From Planctomycetota bacterium (GTDB lineage Bacteria > Planctomycetota > UBA1135): DNA of 64,000 bases. The notes under the pieces were generated by a model. It was not told where the DNA came from and searched no databases. It saw nothing but the letters and a program-made list of their open reading frames with translations. This document shows positions 14,923-24,471 of this stretch, one piece after another. The DNA is taken from NCBI GenBank assembly GCA_027623295.1, contig JAQBXR010000004.1, forward strand, positions 62,001 through 126,000, written 5' to 3'. The position numbers and the translations under genes are program-made. Position 1 is the first letter of the stretch, and each line of letters starts with the position of its first letter.

Positions 14923-16332
14923 TTACAGGAAGCGTAAGTAAACGTACAGGTTGGCGATCATGATGCTCATAATCATCATGGGGAATGCCGATTTCAGGAA
15001 GGTCACGAACTTGATTGGATGCCCTGCACGTTCTGCAAAGCCAGCCACAATCAGGTTGGCACTAGCGCCAATCAAACTTCCGTTACCGCCCAGACATGCG
15101 CCGAGTGACAGAGACCACCAGATGGAGTGTTGCTGGTCCAAGGTGAGTTCAGTACCATTCGCCGTCAGTTGGTCGAAGGTTGCGTGAATGGTCGGAATCA
15201 TGGTCGCAACAAAGGGAATGTTGTCGACGATGGATGAGGCCAAAGCAGAAACCCACATGATGGAGATGGCCAACACGCTGGTGATTTCCGAGGTGCTTTC
15301 TATGCCCTCGGTGAGTCCAACGACCTGCCCTGCCAGAAGGTTGAGCGCGCCGGCTTGTTCGAGCCCGCCGACAATCACAAACAGACCGACAAAGAAGAAG
15401 ATGGTGACCCATTCGACTTCTCCCGAGGTGTGGTGCACGTTTTCACTTTTCTCCTCCACCGTTTTGCCGAGGTTATCCAGCAACAGTAAGAGAGCCGCGC
15501 CGAACATGGCAACAGTGGCTGGCTCCAAACCAGCAGGGTGACCGAAGACAAAGCCAACCAGGACTAGCGAAAGGACAGCCAGCGACTTTTTCAGCAATGG
15601 CACATCTTTGATCGATTCCTTCTCGCTGAAGTCCATCACCCGCTGGCGGGCTTCTGGAGTCGCCTTCAATTTGCGTCCCCAGACCAGCCAAATCGGAACT
15701 AAAGTGGCCACAAAAACCACTGGAACAATCGGGGCGATTTCGGTCAGGAAGTGATTGAAGGTGATGGTGTCGACCAGGGAACCAATCAAGATGTTGGGTG
15801 GGTCACCAATCAGGGTTGCTGTGCCACCGATGTTCGAAAACATGATTTCGGCAAAGAGGAAGGGATACGGTTTGATATCCATCTCCTCGGTAATCAGCAA
15901 GGTGACGGGTGCGATCAAGAGCACCGTGGTCACGTTGTCCAGCATGGCAGACAGCACCGCTGTAACGATGCAGAGCATGACCAAAATGCCCCACGGGCTG
16001 GCTTTTACCTTCTTAGCCGACCAAATAGCCAGATACTGAAAAACACCACTGCGGCGCGTAATGGCCACAATGATCATCATTCCAGTCAGAAGACCAATGG
16101 TGTTCCAATCGATGCCCATAATCGCAGTCTCCTGCGTATGAACTCCAACCAGAATCATGGCGCCACCGCCGAGCATGGCGACGACAGCGCGATTGAAGCG
16201 CTCGGCCATGATGACGGCATAGGTCAGGCCGAATATGATTCCGGCGACCAAAAGTGGATCTAACCCAAAAATCACATGAGGCTCATGCCCGCCAGCGGCG
16301 GGGGCCCCATGCTGTAAGAGCATGGAAAGCAT
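14923..16332 (-). CDS. NhaD/ArsB-type ion transporter (SLC13/IT superfamily)
   Basis: 469 residues with about 12 predicted membrane helices. Conserved features of the NhaD sodium/proton antiporter and ArsB-P-protein group are visible: 'MLDNVTTVLLIAPVTLLI', 'GGTATLIGDPPNILIG' in the first half, and 'ASSIVDNIPFVATMIP' with 'CLGGNGSLIGASANLIV' in the second. These are the paired substrate-binding hairpins of the IT superfamily. Na+/H+ exchange is the most likely activity, but anion transport cannot be excluded. It follows a CBS-domain gene by eight bases on the same strand, so the CBS protein may sense nucleotides or ionic strength for this transporter. Confidence 0.85.
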   Translation of the reverse strand: MLSMLLQHGAPAAGGHEPHVIFGLDPLLVAGIIFGLTYAVIMAERFNRAVVAMLGGGAMILVGVHTQETAIMGIDWNTIGLLTGMMIIVAITRRSGVFQYLAIWSAKKVKASPWGILVMLCIVTAVLSAMLDNVTTVLLIAPVTLLITEEMDIKPYPFLFAEIMFSNIGGTATLIGDPPNILIGSLVDTITFNHFLTEIAPIVPVVFVATLVPIWLVWGRKLKATPEARQRVMDFSEKESIKDVPLLKKSLAVLSLVLVGFVFGHPAGLEPATVAMFGAALLLLLDNLGKTVEEKSENVHHTSGEVEWVTIFFFVGLFVIVGGLEQAGALNLLAGQVVGLTEGIESTSEITSVLAISIMWVSALASSIVDNIPFVATMIPTIHATFDQLTANGTELTLDQQHSIWWSLSLGACLGGNGSLIGASANLIVAGFAERAGHPIKFVTFLKSAFPMMIMSIMIANLYVYLRFL

Positions 16333-16340
16333 GTGTTGAA

Positions 16341-16808
16341 TTATGTGTCGAGGTCGTCGAAGATGTGCTCGAGCGCGTCCCAGTATGAGACGATGCCGAC
16401 AAGTTTGCCACTATCTGGATCAACCACCGGCATATTGCCTCGTGATTGATAGAGCGATTGCACCACATGGGTCAGGTCGTCCTTTGGTTTCAGCGTTATG
16501 AACTCGCCAGAAACATAATTGCCCACTGGATCTTCCAAGTTATCTGCCAGGCGGCGGCGGATGTCGCTCATGTTGTCGTGAACAAAGCTGATGTTGGACA
16601 TCGAGCCTCTCAAACCCATGCCAGCAACACGGGGCATGCTAAGGCCGAGCACCCCTTGGACGCCAAATTGTCCGAGAAGGGTGCCGGCCTTGTCGACAAC
16701 CGGAATGCTTCGAAACCGCCGCTCAGTGAGCAGACGGATGGTGTCACCGACGGTCGTATCCGGGGATACGGTGACCAAGTCGGTGGTCATGATGGAGGCG
16801 CATGTCAT
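16341..16808 (-). CDS. CBS-domain pair protein
   Basis: 155 residues from the ATG at 16808 (MTCASIMTTDLVTVSPDTTV). The frame is open to 16919, but that part would overlap murJ and looks noncoding. It contains two CBS motifs: residues about 5-65 (VSPDTTVGDTIRLLTERRFR, IPVVDKAGTLLGQF) and about 95-150 (TLKPKDDLTHVVQSLYQSRG, MPVVDPDSGKLVGIVSYWDA). CBS pairs bind AMP, ATP or similar ligands and control partner proteins. It has no other domain, so it probably acts on the transporter encoded next. The start is not supported by a ribosome site and may be a few codons off. Confidence 0.85.
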   Translation of the reverse strand: MTCASIMTTDLVTVSPDTTVGDTIRLLTERRFRSIPVVDKAGTLLGQFGVQGVLGLSMPRVAGMGLRGSMSNISFVHDNMSDIRRRLADNLEDPVGNYVSGEFITLKPKDDLTHVVQSLYQSRGNMPVVDPDSGKLVGIVSYWDALEHIFDDLDT

Positions 16809-16917
16809 GGATTGAAACGGGGTTGACAAGATTAGGGTGGCCCGAAGCTTTGGTCTAGACTTTGGAAGGGCATTCCGGCGTTGGTAAGCGAGCCGGATAG
16901 CAGTCATAATCCCCTCC

Positions 16918-18480
16918 ATGGCCGCGGTTTCGGAAAACGATGGGGGAGGACGTCACGCTTTGCGCGGCGCCTTGGTCATGTCGGTTTGGACCCTGATCTC
17001 CAGAGTGCTTGGTTTCGTCCGTGATGCCCTCATGTTGTCGATTTTTGGGGCCAGTGCCGGGCAAGGCGCGTTTCTGCTGGCCTGGACAGTACCCAACTTA
17101 TTCCGCAAAGTGCTCGGAGAAGGCGCGGTCTCGGCGGCGGTACAACCTGCCCTCATGAAGGCCGAAGTGGAGGAGGGCGAAGATTGCGCTAAGGCCTTGT
17201 TCGCATCCTTCCAGGGATTTTTGGTGGTGATGTTGGTGGTTGTGGTGGCCATCGGCGAGCTGGTGATTTGGGGCTGGCGTTCTCAGTTGGAAGCAAGCCC
17301 AGAGAATTTTGACTTACGCCGCACCTTATTCTTCTCCGGCTTCCTCCTGCCCTATGTGATTCCGATTTGCCTGTGTGCGCTTTGTGCCGCACCGCAGAAC
17401 CTGCGCGACCATTTTTGGCGCCCGGCCTTGGCACCGGTCATGCTCAACGCCGTTTGGATCCTTGGCCTTTGGGTGTTGGCCAGCACCTTCGATTACAACC
17501 AAGCGATCATCGAAGGATTATGTGTGGTAGTCCTAGTTGGCGGGTTCTTGCAGTGGGCTTTGCAATGGGCCGGGCTCCATGACATGGGTTGGCCGGTGAA
17601 ACCCCATTTTCAAAAGCACGATGTACGGCGGAATCGGGCGATTCGAGCCTTTGCACCGGCCTTATTGGGTATGGCCGCTTTGCAGATCAACGTTGCGATT
17701 GATCAAGTGTTAGTGCGCAGCTTGGTGAGCGAATCTGCCAACAACTATTCCTTTTACGCCAATCGCATGCTGCATTTGCCGCTGGCCTTAGTTGGAATCG
17801 CAGCCATGACCGGCTCTATGCCGCTGTTTTCCAAGCTTGCCACCCAAGGGAAATTGAAGGAGTTGGCGACGGCATTGACCCGCGGATGTGAAAGCACCCT
17901 GCTGCTGATTTGCGCGGCGGGCATCGGCTTGGGAGTGATTGCCCATCCACTCTTAACGCTCATGTTTCAGCATGGCGAGTTCACCGCCGACGATATCAAC
18001 CTACTCACCCCAACGCTGCGGGCTTACTTATGGGTGTTGCCTTTCGCCATTATCGGCGGCATGTTGACGCGCGCGCATCAGAGTCTGAGTTCTTATCGAT
18101 TGCCGGCGATTGCCGCAGCGGTTTCCATTCCGGTGAACTTGTTATTAGATGTCATACTTTTGCCGCGCATGGGAGTGCCGGGTGCTGGCTGGGCAACGAC
18201 CGCCTCGATGGCTGTACAAACCGTCATCTTGTTGTTCAGCATGTCAGCTCTTGGACTGACTCGTCCCGTGCATTTAAGACGTTTGCCCGGCATTTTATTG
18301 CCTGGCATCTTGGCCGGCGCAGCGGCATGGTTGTCCTTGGAACTCCTTCCCCAAAATTTGCCCATGCCCGGCCTCGATGTTGGGCTTGCGGTCCTCGCCG
18401 GTGGAATGGTTGGTGCAGTAGCCACCTGGAAGACTCGGCCGGATGATTTCCGCGAGTTAATTCGAGCTTTACGCAGCTAA
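16918..18480 (+). CDS. murJ: Lipid II flippase MurJ
   Basis: 520 residues with about 14 membrane helices (MviN/MATE-like). The N-terminus has the typical 'SRVLGFVRDALMLSIFGA' with conserved arginines and 'AFLLAWTVPNLFRKVLGEGA' after it; these line the lipid II cavity. The C-terminal half ends with 'LTRPVHLRRLPGILLPGILA' and two further helices. MurJ flips lipid II across the inner membrane for peptidoglycan synthesis. CATAAT at 16905-16910 sits seven bases before the ATG and there is no ribosome site, so the mRNA may be leaderless. The gene stands alone between the CBS gene (divergent) and the hydrolase at 18545. Confidence 0.94.
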   Translation: MAAVSENDGGGRHALRGALVMSVWTLISRVLGFVRDALMLSIFGASAGQGAFLLAWTVPNLFRKVLGEGAVSAAVQPALMKAEVEEGEDCAKALFASFQGFLVVMLVVVVAIGELVIWGWRSQLEASPENFDLRRTLFFSGFLLPYVIPICLCALCAAPQNLRDHFWRPALAPVMLNAVWILGLWVLASTFDYNQAIIEGLCVVVLVGGFLQWALQWAGLHDMGWPVKPHFQKHDVRRNRAIRAFAPALLGMAALQINVAIDQVLVRSLVSESANNYSFYANRMLHLPLALVGIAAMTGSMPLFSKLATQGKLKELATALTRGCESTLLLICAAGIGLGVIAHPLLTLMFQHGEFTADDINLLTPTLRAYLWVLPFAIIGGMLTRAHQSLSSYRLPAIAAAVSIPVNLLLDVILLPRMGVPGAGWATTASMAVQTVILLFSMSALGLTRPVHLRRLPGILLPGILAGAAAWLSLELLPQNLPMPGLDVGLAVLAGGMVGAVATWKTRPDDFRELIRALRS

Positions 18481-18544
18481 AAGGCCTAACTTACCGGGCT
18501 TTCCACGTGACCGGAGCCAAGCACGTGATATCTTCAATACAATC

Positions 18545-20854
18545 ATGTTGCTTCCTCTCACGACACTTATTCTCCTGTCTAGTACAGCAGGGTCGGGCCT
18601 CGAAATCGACGGCAAGACCTCACTGACCAAACGGATGGGCTCACCGGTGCATATTCTTGTGACCGGCACGCCCGGCCAACCCGCCACTTTGCTGATGGAC
18701 GTCGATCCAGGGCCCTCCATCTTTCGAGGTGTGAGCGTGCCTCTTGGGCTGACCCCAGCTTTGCGTGTGTTCCCTCTCGGTTTGATTCCGGGCGGCGGCT
18801 CCATAGATTTGGACATAACCCTGCCGAATAAGCCGAGCTTGGCTAACGTCAAAATGTATGTCCTGGCTGTGATAACCGACCCTGCATTGCCGGGAGGCTT
18901 TGAGTTGTCGAACTCGGTGGAGGTGACCTTGGTGGACCGCAACATGCAGTTGGCTGGAAATCCCCTGGGAAGCTATCCGTCTTTTGAATATGTCAGCGCT
19001 TTCAATGAAGGTGCACCGATTGGCATGGCTGTAGAAACCAGCGAGTTCCCGGAAATTATTGGGCGCACGGGTGACATCTATGTGGTGGATTCGAAAACGC
19101 GTGCAGAGTGGATTTCTAACCCGACTTTGACCGACGTCGGTTCTGGACCGCAAACGCAAACCTTCACCGCTGGCCCGATTTCAGCAAATCAATTTCGGCT
19201 GAACAATGGAACCCTAAGCGGCAATGCCGGTGCTGGACTAGGCGTTGGCTACGACATCGTGATTGACTTGAATCAAGATGGCGTCCTGAACGGCGATGAT
19301 TTCATTGACGGTTACTCCGATGAGTCGGGGCTTTATGTAGTTCACGATTTGACCTTGCCGGGGCCGTACTCGGTCATCGAAACGCAATACTCTGGCGGTA
19401 CTTGGTTAAATCAAGACACCTACTACCCAAGTAACATTGGAAGTTTAGGCGAGGTGCCCTTGATTGTGATTAGTCACGGCAATGGACATAACTATCGCTG
19501 GTATGATCACATTGGTGAGCACATGGCGAGTTATGGATACGTGGTCATGAGCCATTCCAATAACACCAGCCCGGGCATTTTTTCCGCGAGCACTACCACG
19601 CTCACCAACACCGATTACTTTCTGAGCAACTTGGCTTCGATTGACGGCGGCGTTTTAGATGGGCACATTGATTCGCACAACATCACTTGGCTTGGCCATA
19701 GCCGCGGTGGAGAAGGGGTAGTACAGGCTTATGATCGCGTGCACGATGGACTTTTCATTCCGACCGACTTTGTAATCGAAGACATCAAACTGGTTTCTAG
19801 CATTGCGCCGACGGGCTTCCAGTCTCCAACGACTGCAGACCCACACGAAGTGACTTATCACGTCTGGACCGGCGAAGCGGACAACGATGTGAACGGTTGT
19901 GCCTCGAACACCATTACTTGGACTTTCCAAATCCATGATCGTGCTCAGCAAAAGCGTTTGTCAACTTCCCTGCACGGCGTGGGTCACGGAGACTTCCACG
20001 ATGGCGGCGGTTCCTCGGTTGCGAGTGGACCTTGTCTGGTTGGACGTCCCACAACCCATACCATCATGCGCGGTTATTTCTTGCCGCTGGTCAAGCATGT
20101 GATTGAAGGCAATGTTCCTGCAAAAGATTACCTGTGGCGTCAATGGGAGAGCTTCCGTCCAATCGGAAGTCCATCCAATGCCGACAACGCATGCGTCTTT
20201 GTGGACCTGCAGTTGCGCGATGGCAATGAAGTCGATCGTTTCGTTTTAGATGACTTTCAAACCAACCCCCTGCCAAGCCAATCGAGTTCTGGCGGCGCCG
20301 TAGTTGGCACCGTTAGCAATCTTGCGGAAGACAAGCTGCGCGATAACAATGGAAGCTTCACCAACTCGCTTTCGGATCCGTTTAATGGATTCACCTATGC
20401 CACCAGCGCCGACCTTGGCCGTGGCATGGTGTTTGATTACAACTCGGACTCCACCTTGGGCTTTGAGTTAGTCGGAGACGATCAAAACGTCAGCCGTTTT
20501 GATTACTTTAGCTTCCGTGCCGCGCAGGGAACCCGACACCCATTCACTACCTCTCTGTTAGCTGACCAAATCTTCAGCGTGACCTTGTCGGACGCCGATG
20601 GCGTATCCAGCACCATTTCGATTGGCGCCTACGGTGGCGGGATCGAGGAGCCTTATCAGCGTTCTAGTTGTGGAATTGGCGTTGGTTGGGGGAATGAGTT
20701 TGAAACCATTCGCATTCGCCTGAGCGACTTCCAGCACGATGGCAGCGCTCTTAACTTGTGCCAGATTAAAGGGGTCACCTTCAACTTTGGACCTTCTTCG
20801 GGTACGTCGGAAGGACGTCTCGGCATCGATGACCTTCAGTTTGTTGCGGAGTAA
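18545..20854 (+). CDS. Secreted alpha/beta hydrolase with an N-terminal beta domain
   Basis: 769 residues. Signal peptide MLLPLTTLILLSSTAGSG comes first. Residues about 85-131 (IPGGGSIDLDITLPN, VKMYVLAVITDPALP, LSNSVEVTLV) are the same short extracellular module seen at the end of the gene at 1848. At 241-255, DLNQDGVLNGDDFID resembles a dockerin or calcium-binding loop. The hydrolase core follows: 'PLIVISHGNGHNYRWYDHI' (oxyanion region), nucleophile elbow GHSRGG with Ser386, and 'GVGHGDFH' as the likely catalytic histidine. The fold is closest to chlorophyllase, dienelactone or polyester hydrolases; the substrate is unknown. About 250 C-terminal residues form another beta-rich domain. The next gene starts four bases after the stop, suggesting co-expression. 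Confidence 0.82.
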   Translation: MLLPLTTLILLSSTAGSGLEIDGKTSLTKRMGSPVHILVTGTPGQPATLLMDVDPGPSIFRGVSVPLGLTPALRVFPLGLIPGGGSIDLDITLPNKPSLANVKMYVLAVITDPALPGGFELSNSVEVTLVDRNMQLAGNPLGSYPSFEYVSAFNEGAPIGMAVETSEFPEIIGRTGDIYVVDSKTRAEWISNPTLTDVGSGPQTQTFTAGPISANQFRLNNGTLSGNAGAGLGVGYDIVIDLNQDGVLNGDDFIDGYSDESGLYVVHDLTLPGPYSVIETQYSGGTWLNQDTYYPSNIGSLGEVPLIVISHGNGHNYRWYDHIGEHMASYGYVVMSHSNNTSPGIFSASTTTLTNTDYFLSNLASIDGGVLDGHIDSHNITWLGHSRGGEGVVQAYDRVHDGLFIPTDFVIEDIKLVSSIAPTGFQSPTTADPHEVTYHVWTGEADNDVNGCASNTITWTFQIHDRAQQKRLSTSLHGVGHGDFHDGGGSSVASGPCLVGRPTTHTIMRGYFLPLVKHVIEGNVPAKDYLWRQWESFRPIGSPSNADNACVFVDLQLRDGNEVDRFVLDDFQTNPLPSQSSSGGAVVGTVSNLAEDKLRDNNGSFTNSLSDPFNGFTYATSADLGRGMVFDYNSDSTLGFELVGDDQNVSRFDYFSFRAAQGTRHPFTTSLLADQIFSVTLSDADGVSSTISIGAYGGGIEEPYQRSSCGIGVGWGNEFETIRIRLSDFQHDGSALNLCQIKGVTFNFGPSSGTSEGRLGIDDLQFVAE

Positions 20855-20858
20855 TCCT

Positions 20859-21530
20859 ATGAGTCACACACCAAATAGCATGTTTACCCTTGGCCGCATC
20901 TTGGTCGTCTCCTTAGTTTTGGTCGGCGCAGGCACCGCGGTCATGAACTGGACTCAGAACGATGCCATGCCAGCTTTGCCGGCTGCTCCGGCAGATTTCC
21001 CGGTGCAGTTGGTGTCGGCGCAAGCTTTCACTTTGGACCAGCCCTACACACACTGGTATCGCGCAGAGATGCCGATGGTCGATGCCGGAATGTTGCTCGT
21101 GCTCAAGGTCGATGAAGTGGAGCTTTTGCATCCACGTCAAATTGCACAACCCGTTCTACAAGTAGGAGCGGAAACCGCAGAGCCACTGAACATCGGGCAC
21201 CTTTCTGGTTATGTCATTGCGCTTTTGCCGGCACAACGACTAGACGATGGCGTGGTTGATCTCGACCTCTCCACCACACCCATCTTTTATGGGGAAGCAT
21301 CCCTGGCGGAAGAACTTGACGGTTCTAATCTCCAGGCCCGTCTTCAAGATGCCATTGCTCGCGGCGCTCAAGCCCCAAGCATGGATGTTTTAAAGCAGGC
21401 CACTGGCGAGTCCTTGCACTTTGCAAATGACCACGCCTTACGCCTTTGGGCAGCCGACATGATTGCGACTTGGTCCCCTCAGGAAAAGGACCTCGTCGAT
21501 GGCATGCGCGTGCCGCTACTAGGACAGTGA
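20859..21530 (+). CDS. Membrane-anchored exported protein, function unknown
   Basis: 223 residues from the ATG at 20859, four bases after the hydrolase stop; the longer upstream frame only overlaps the hydrolase. One N-terminal hydrophobic helix (about 12-32, TLGRILVVSLVLVGAGTAVM) precedes a soluble extracytoplasmic part with 'TLDQPYTHWYRAEMPMVDAG' and 'VLKVDEVELLHPRQIAQPVL'. No family is recognised. Position suggests that it works with the hydrolase, for example as a chaperone or surface anchor; this is inference. A strong inverted repeat follows the stop. Confidence 0.78.
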   Translation: MSHTPNSMFTLGRILVVSLVLVGAGTAVMNWTQNDAMPALPAAPADFPVQLVSAQAFTLDQPYTHWYRAEMPMVDAGMLLVLKVDEVELLHPRQIAQPVLQVGAETAEPLNIGHLSGYVIALLPAQRLDDGVVDLDLSTTPIFYGEASLAEELDGSNLQARLQDAIARGAQAPSMDVLKQATGESLHFANDHALRLWAADMIATWSPQEKDLVDGMRVPLLGQ

Positions 21531-21539
21531 ACGAAACCT

Positions 21540-21580
21540 TGATTAAGTCCATCCGCGGCTCTGCTCGATGGACTTAATCA
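21540..21580. terminator. Long inverted repeat between convergent genes
   Basis: tgattaagtccatc (21540-21553) and gatggacttaatca (21567-21580) form a perfect 14-bp stem with a 13-base loop. The right arm contains the stop codon of the convergent molybdenum hydroxylase gene. It probably ends transcription in both directions. Confidence 0.7.
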
Positions 21581-23847
21581 GAGCTTCCTAGGTCGTGATT
21601 CTTCAGCGGCAAACTGCGGATACGTTTCCCAGTTGCCGCGAAGATGGCATTTAGGAGTGCCGGCGCAAACGGCGGCACTCCAATCTCACCGACACCGGTG
21701 GGGAGTTCCTCGTTTTCAATAATGGCCACTTCTATGCTGGCCGGTGCATCGGAGTTACGGGCTACGCGGTAGTCATGAAAGTTACTCTGCACCACGCGAC
21801 CGTCCTTGCCAGTAATCTCGCCCCATCGCGCAAGGCTAGTTCCGAACACCACGGCACCTTCCATTTGTGCTTTGATACGGTCCGGGTGAATGGCAAGCCC
21901 GCAGTCGACCGCTACATAGACGTTTGGAATGCTGAGCGCGCCATCTTTGCTCACTGCAACCTCGACCACGTTGGCCACATAACCAAGGAAGCTGCGGTGT
22001 ACGGAAATGCCTAAGCCGCGGCGGATGCCATCCTTCTGGGGAAGCAGTGGATATTCTTCCTGCCAGTTGGACATGAGTGCGGCTTTGAAAATAACCCTGC
22101 GCAAACGTCCGGTATCGATGGGGGATTCTTCCAGTGAAGAACCATAGTTCCCATAACTCACGCCCATCGCATCAAGGTCGACGTTGCGCGGGAAGCCAAT
22201 GCGCTCAAGCAGGTAGAGCATGGGGTCGGCTTTGGCAGCGGCGGCGAGTTCGTCGGTGAAACACCCTACGCCGAAAGCGTGGAAGATGTTGCACACCGAA
22301 CGCAGCCATCCAATCCTAAGGTGGGAATTTGCATCGCAGCTTTCGACTTGCAGATTGTCGAGCTCGTAGGCGATGTCGGTGAAGCCTTGTCCCATTTCAC
22401 CGGCACCACCTTGTTTGGCGGCGGGGTTAAAGGTGTAGCCGATGGGGGTGAAAGCACTCCGTTGTAGCCAGGAGGTCGGCTTGCCTTGGGCATCGAGATT
22501 CGCCTCAAAGTGCATGGCCGATGCCGCATGGTAATAGTCATGCTGAATGTCATCTTCACGCGTCCAGACCACTTGGATAGGTGCGCCCACTTCACGTGCG
22601 AGCAGCGCGGCTTCCACACCGAAGTCTGGTTTAGATTTCCGCCCGAAGCCACCACCTAAAAGGGTAATGTGAACGGTGACTCTTACAGGGCTTAAACCAA
22701 GGGCTTCCGCGATTCTTCCCTGTGCACCTTGCGCTGCTTGTGTGGTCATCCAGATTTCAGCGCTATCCTCTGTGATACGGGCTGTAGCGCAAGGAGTTTC
22801 CATGGAGGCATGCGCCAAGTGCGGGCATTGATAACTCGCAGTAATGCGTTGTCCACCCTTCGGCGGTCCGTCGGTGAGCTCTCCATTCTTGCGCACAACT
22901 TTGCCCGGCTTAGTCGCCGAATCCAATAACTCTTGATGATGCTTATCACTATCAAAACTTGCATGCGCGCCTTCCTCCCATTGCACATTTAGTTTTTCGC
23001 GACCTTGGATCGCTGCCCAAGTGTTGTCCGCAATCACCGCAATACCACCCAAAGCATTGAATTCATAGGGAGCTGTGGCAAACGGGACTTTCACAATCTT
23101 GGTCACGCCGGGAACGGCAAGCGCGGCGGCTTCATCCCATTTTGTGGCGGTGCCGCCAAGCACCGGACACCTTGCGATGACTGCAAACTGCATGTCCGGA
23201 AGACGCACATCCATGCCGAACTGGGCGCTTCCATTGAGGATGGCATCTATGCTGCGGATAGGTATGTCTTTTCCAACATACTTACGCTCCGACGCTTCTT
23301 TGAGTGGCAAGGTACTCGGCGTAGGAGCCTCTACTTTCGCTGCATGTACGGCAAGTTCTCCGAACTCCAAGAAGCGACGTTTCGATTTCGTATGCACTAC
23401 CATGTGGTTGCTCGCAATGCATTCGGAAACGGGGACATCCCATTGTTTGGCTGCCGCTTCAATCAGCATATGCTTGGCAAGTGCGCCGACCTGACGCATG
23501 CGTTTGTAAAACTGCCGCACACTGCGCGAGCCATCGGTGTTCTGATCTCCATAGCGACTGTCGGCATCGCCTTGCACCACCACCACGCGTTCCCAATCGG
23601 CTTCCATCTCATCGGCGAGCACCATGGGGAGGGTCGTTGTGATGCCGGTTCCCATTTCAGAGCGATGCGCAATGATGGACAGCGTGCCATCGGATGCCAG
23701 GGACAGGAAGATGTTTGGGCTCCAATCTTCCTCTAAGGATTCGGTAATGGACTGCACGGTACGCGCAATTAAAGTCTTACCTTGAAGCGCAACGCCCAAA
23801 GTGAAACTGCCGGCTAGGCTTTGCTTTAAAAATTTGCGGCGGTTCAT
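21574..23847 (-). CDS. Molybdenum hydroxylase large subunit, IorB/xanthine dehydrogenase family
   Basis: 757 residues. The N-terminus MNRRKFLKQSLAGSFTLGVA is a twin-arginine-like signal (NRRKFLKQS), so the enzyme is exported folded. The body matches aldehyde oxidase/xanthine dehydrogenase molybdopterin-binding subunits of the isoquinoline 1-oxidoreductase beta type: 'THITLLGGGFGRKSKPDF' style cofactor loop, and the active-site glutamate in GVGEIGVPPFAPALLNA near the C-terminus. It should hydroxylate an aldehyde or N-heterocycle in the periplasm with electrons leaving through the small subunit. There is no FAD subunit or cytochrome gene adjacent. Its ATG overlaps the stop of the small-subunit gene by one base (TAATG). 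No XdhC-type maturase is near; fdhD is 27 kb away. Confidence 0.9.
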   Translation of the reverse strand: MNRRKFLKQSLAGSFTLGVALQGKTLIARTVQSITESLEEDWSPNIFLSLASDGTLSIIAHRSEMGTGITTTLPMVLADEMEADWERVVVVQGDADSRYGDQNTDGSRSVRQFYKRMRQVGALAKHMLIEAAAKQWDVPVSECIASNHMVVHTKSKRRFLEFGELAVHAAKVEAPTPSTLPLKEASERKYVGKDIPIRSIDAILNGSAQFGMDVRLPDMQFAVIARCPVLGGTATKWDEAAALAVPGVTKIVKVPFATAPYEFNALGGIAVIADNTWAAIQGREKLNVQWEEGAHASFDSDKHHQELLDSATKPGKVVRKNGELTDGPPKGGQRITASYQCPHLAHASMETPCATARITEDSAEIWMTTQAAQGAQGRIAEALGLSPVRVTVHITLLGGGFGRKSKPDFGVEAALLAREVGAPIQVVWTREDDIQHDYYHAASAMHFEANLDAQGKPTSWLQRSAFTPIGYTFNPAAKQGGAGEMGQGFTDIAYELDNLQVESCDANSHLRIGWLRSVCNIFHAFGVGCFTDELAAAAKADPMLYLLERIGFPRNVDLDAMGVSYGNYGSSLEESPIDTGRLRRVIFKAALMSNWQEEYPLLPQKDGIRRGLGISVHRSFLGYVANVVEVAVSKDGALSIPNVYVAVDCGLAIHPDRIKAQMEGAVVFGTSLARWGEITGKDGRVVQSNFHDYRVARNSDAPASIEVAIIENEELPTGVGEIGVPPFAPALLNAIFAATGKRIRSLPLKNHDLGSSD

Positions 23848-24320
23848 TACTTTTCACCTCCTAAGCCGGCACTAGCCTGATCCATCGCACTACGAATGCG
23901 GGTATAGGTTCCGCAACGGCAGATATTGCCTTCCATCGCGCCATCGCGCGCTTGCTTCGAAGCGGCGGGGGAAGTGCGTAGTTGATGTTCCGCACTCATT
24001 AGCTGTCCACCTTGGCAGAAACCACATTGCGGAACATTTCCAGCACTCCATGCAGCACGGAGGGCATCGGCCACACGACCTTCCAAACCTTCAATGGTGG
24101 TGATCTTCTTGCCATCAGCGACCGAAGCCGGAGTGATGCAAGCGCGGGCCGGGGCGCCATCGACGTGAATCGTGCACGCGCCGCACAGCCCTTTGCCACA
24201 ACCAAAGCGGGTTCCAGTCTTGCCCAAATGATCCCGCAGCACCCATAAAAGTGGCGTCTCCGGATCGAGGTCGGGCAGCTCCCGCGTTTCTCCGTTCACA
24301 CTTAGTTTCACTATGTGCAT
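23847..24320 (-). CDS. Molybdenum hydroxylase small subunit, two [2Fe-2S] clusters (IorA type)
   Basis: 157 residues. The plant-type ferredoxin domain has GCGKGLCGACTIHVDG with cysteines for the first [2Fe-2S] cluster, and the C-terminal helical domain has CGFCQGGQLMSA and 'GNICRCGTYTRIRSA' for the second. This is the complete pattern of xanthine dehydrogenase family small subunits. It passes electrons from the molybdenum cofactor to an acceptor. It lies directly upstream of the large subunit with a one-base overlap and is the first gene of the operon. It has no export signal of its own, so it probably travels through Tat with the large subunit. Confidence 0.93.
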   Translation of the reverse strand: MHIVKLSVNGETRELPDLDPETPLLWVLRDHLGKTGTRFGCGKGLCGACTIHVDGAPARACITPASVADGKKITTIEGLEGRVADALRAAWSAGNVPQCGFCQGGQLMSAEHQLRTSPAASKQARDGAMEGNICRCGTYTRIRSAMDQASAGLGGEK

Positions 24321-24471
24321 ATGGGAACAGGAACCCGGTGTTCTTGCAAGCAGAATCGGCCCGGTTACCTTCTACTTTGAGCTTGCTGCGCGTGATAGCA
24401 GCCAACAATACTTTGACACTATTGTTCAGGCAGTAGAAGTGAATTGAGGACTACGGTGAACCGTTGAAGGA

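Noticed and set aside
16823-16861. TTGACA with TAGACT as a murJ promoter
   Set aside because: The spacing of 27 bases is too long for a sigma-70 type promoter; CATAAT at 16905 is better placed.
16809-16919. 37-codon extension of the CBS protein
   Set aside because: It reaches into the murJ start and has no domain sequence.
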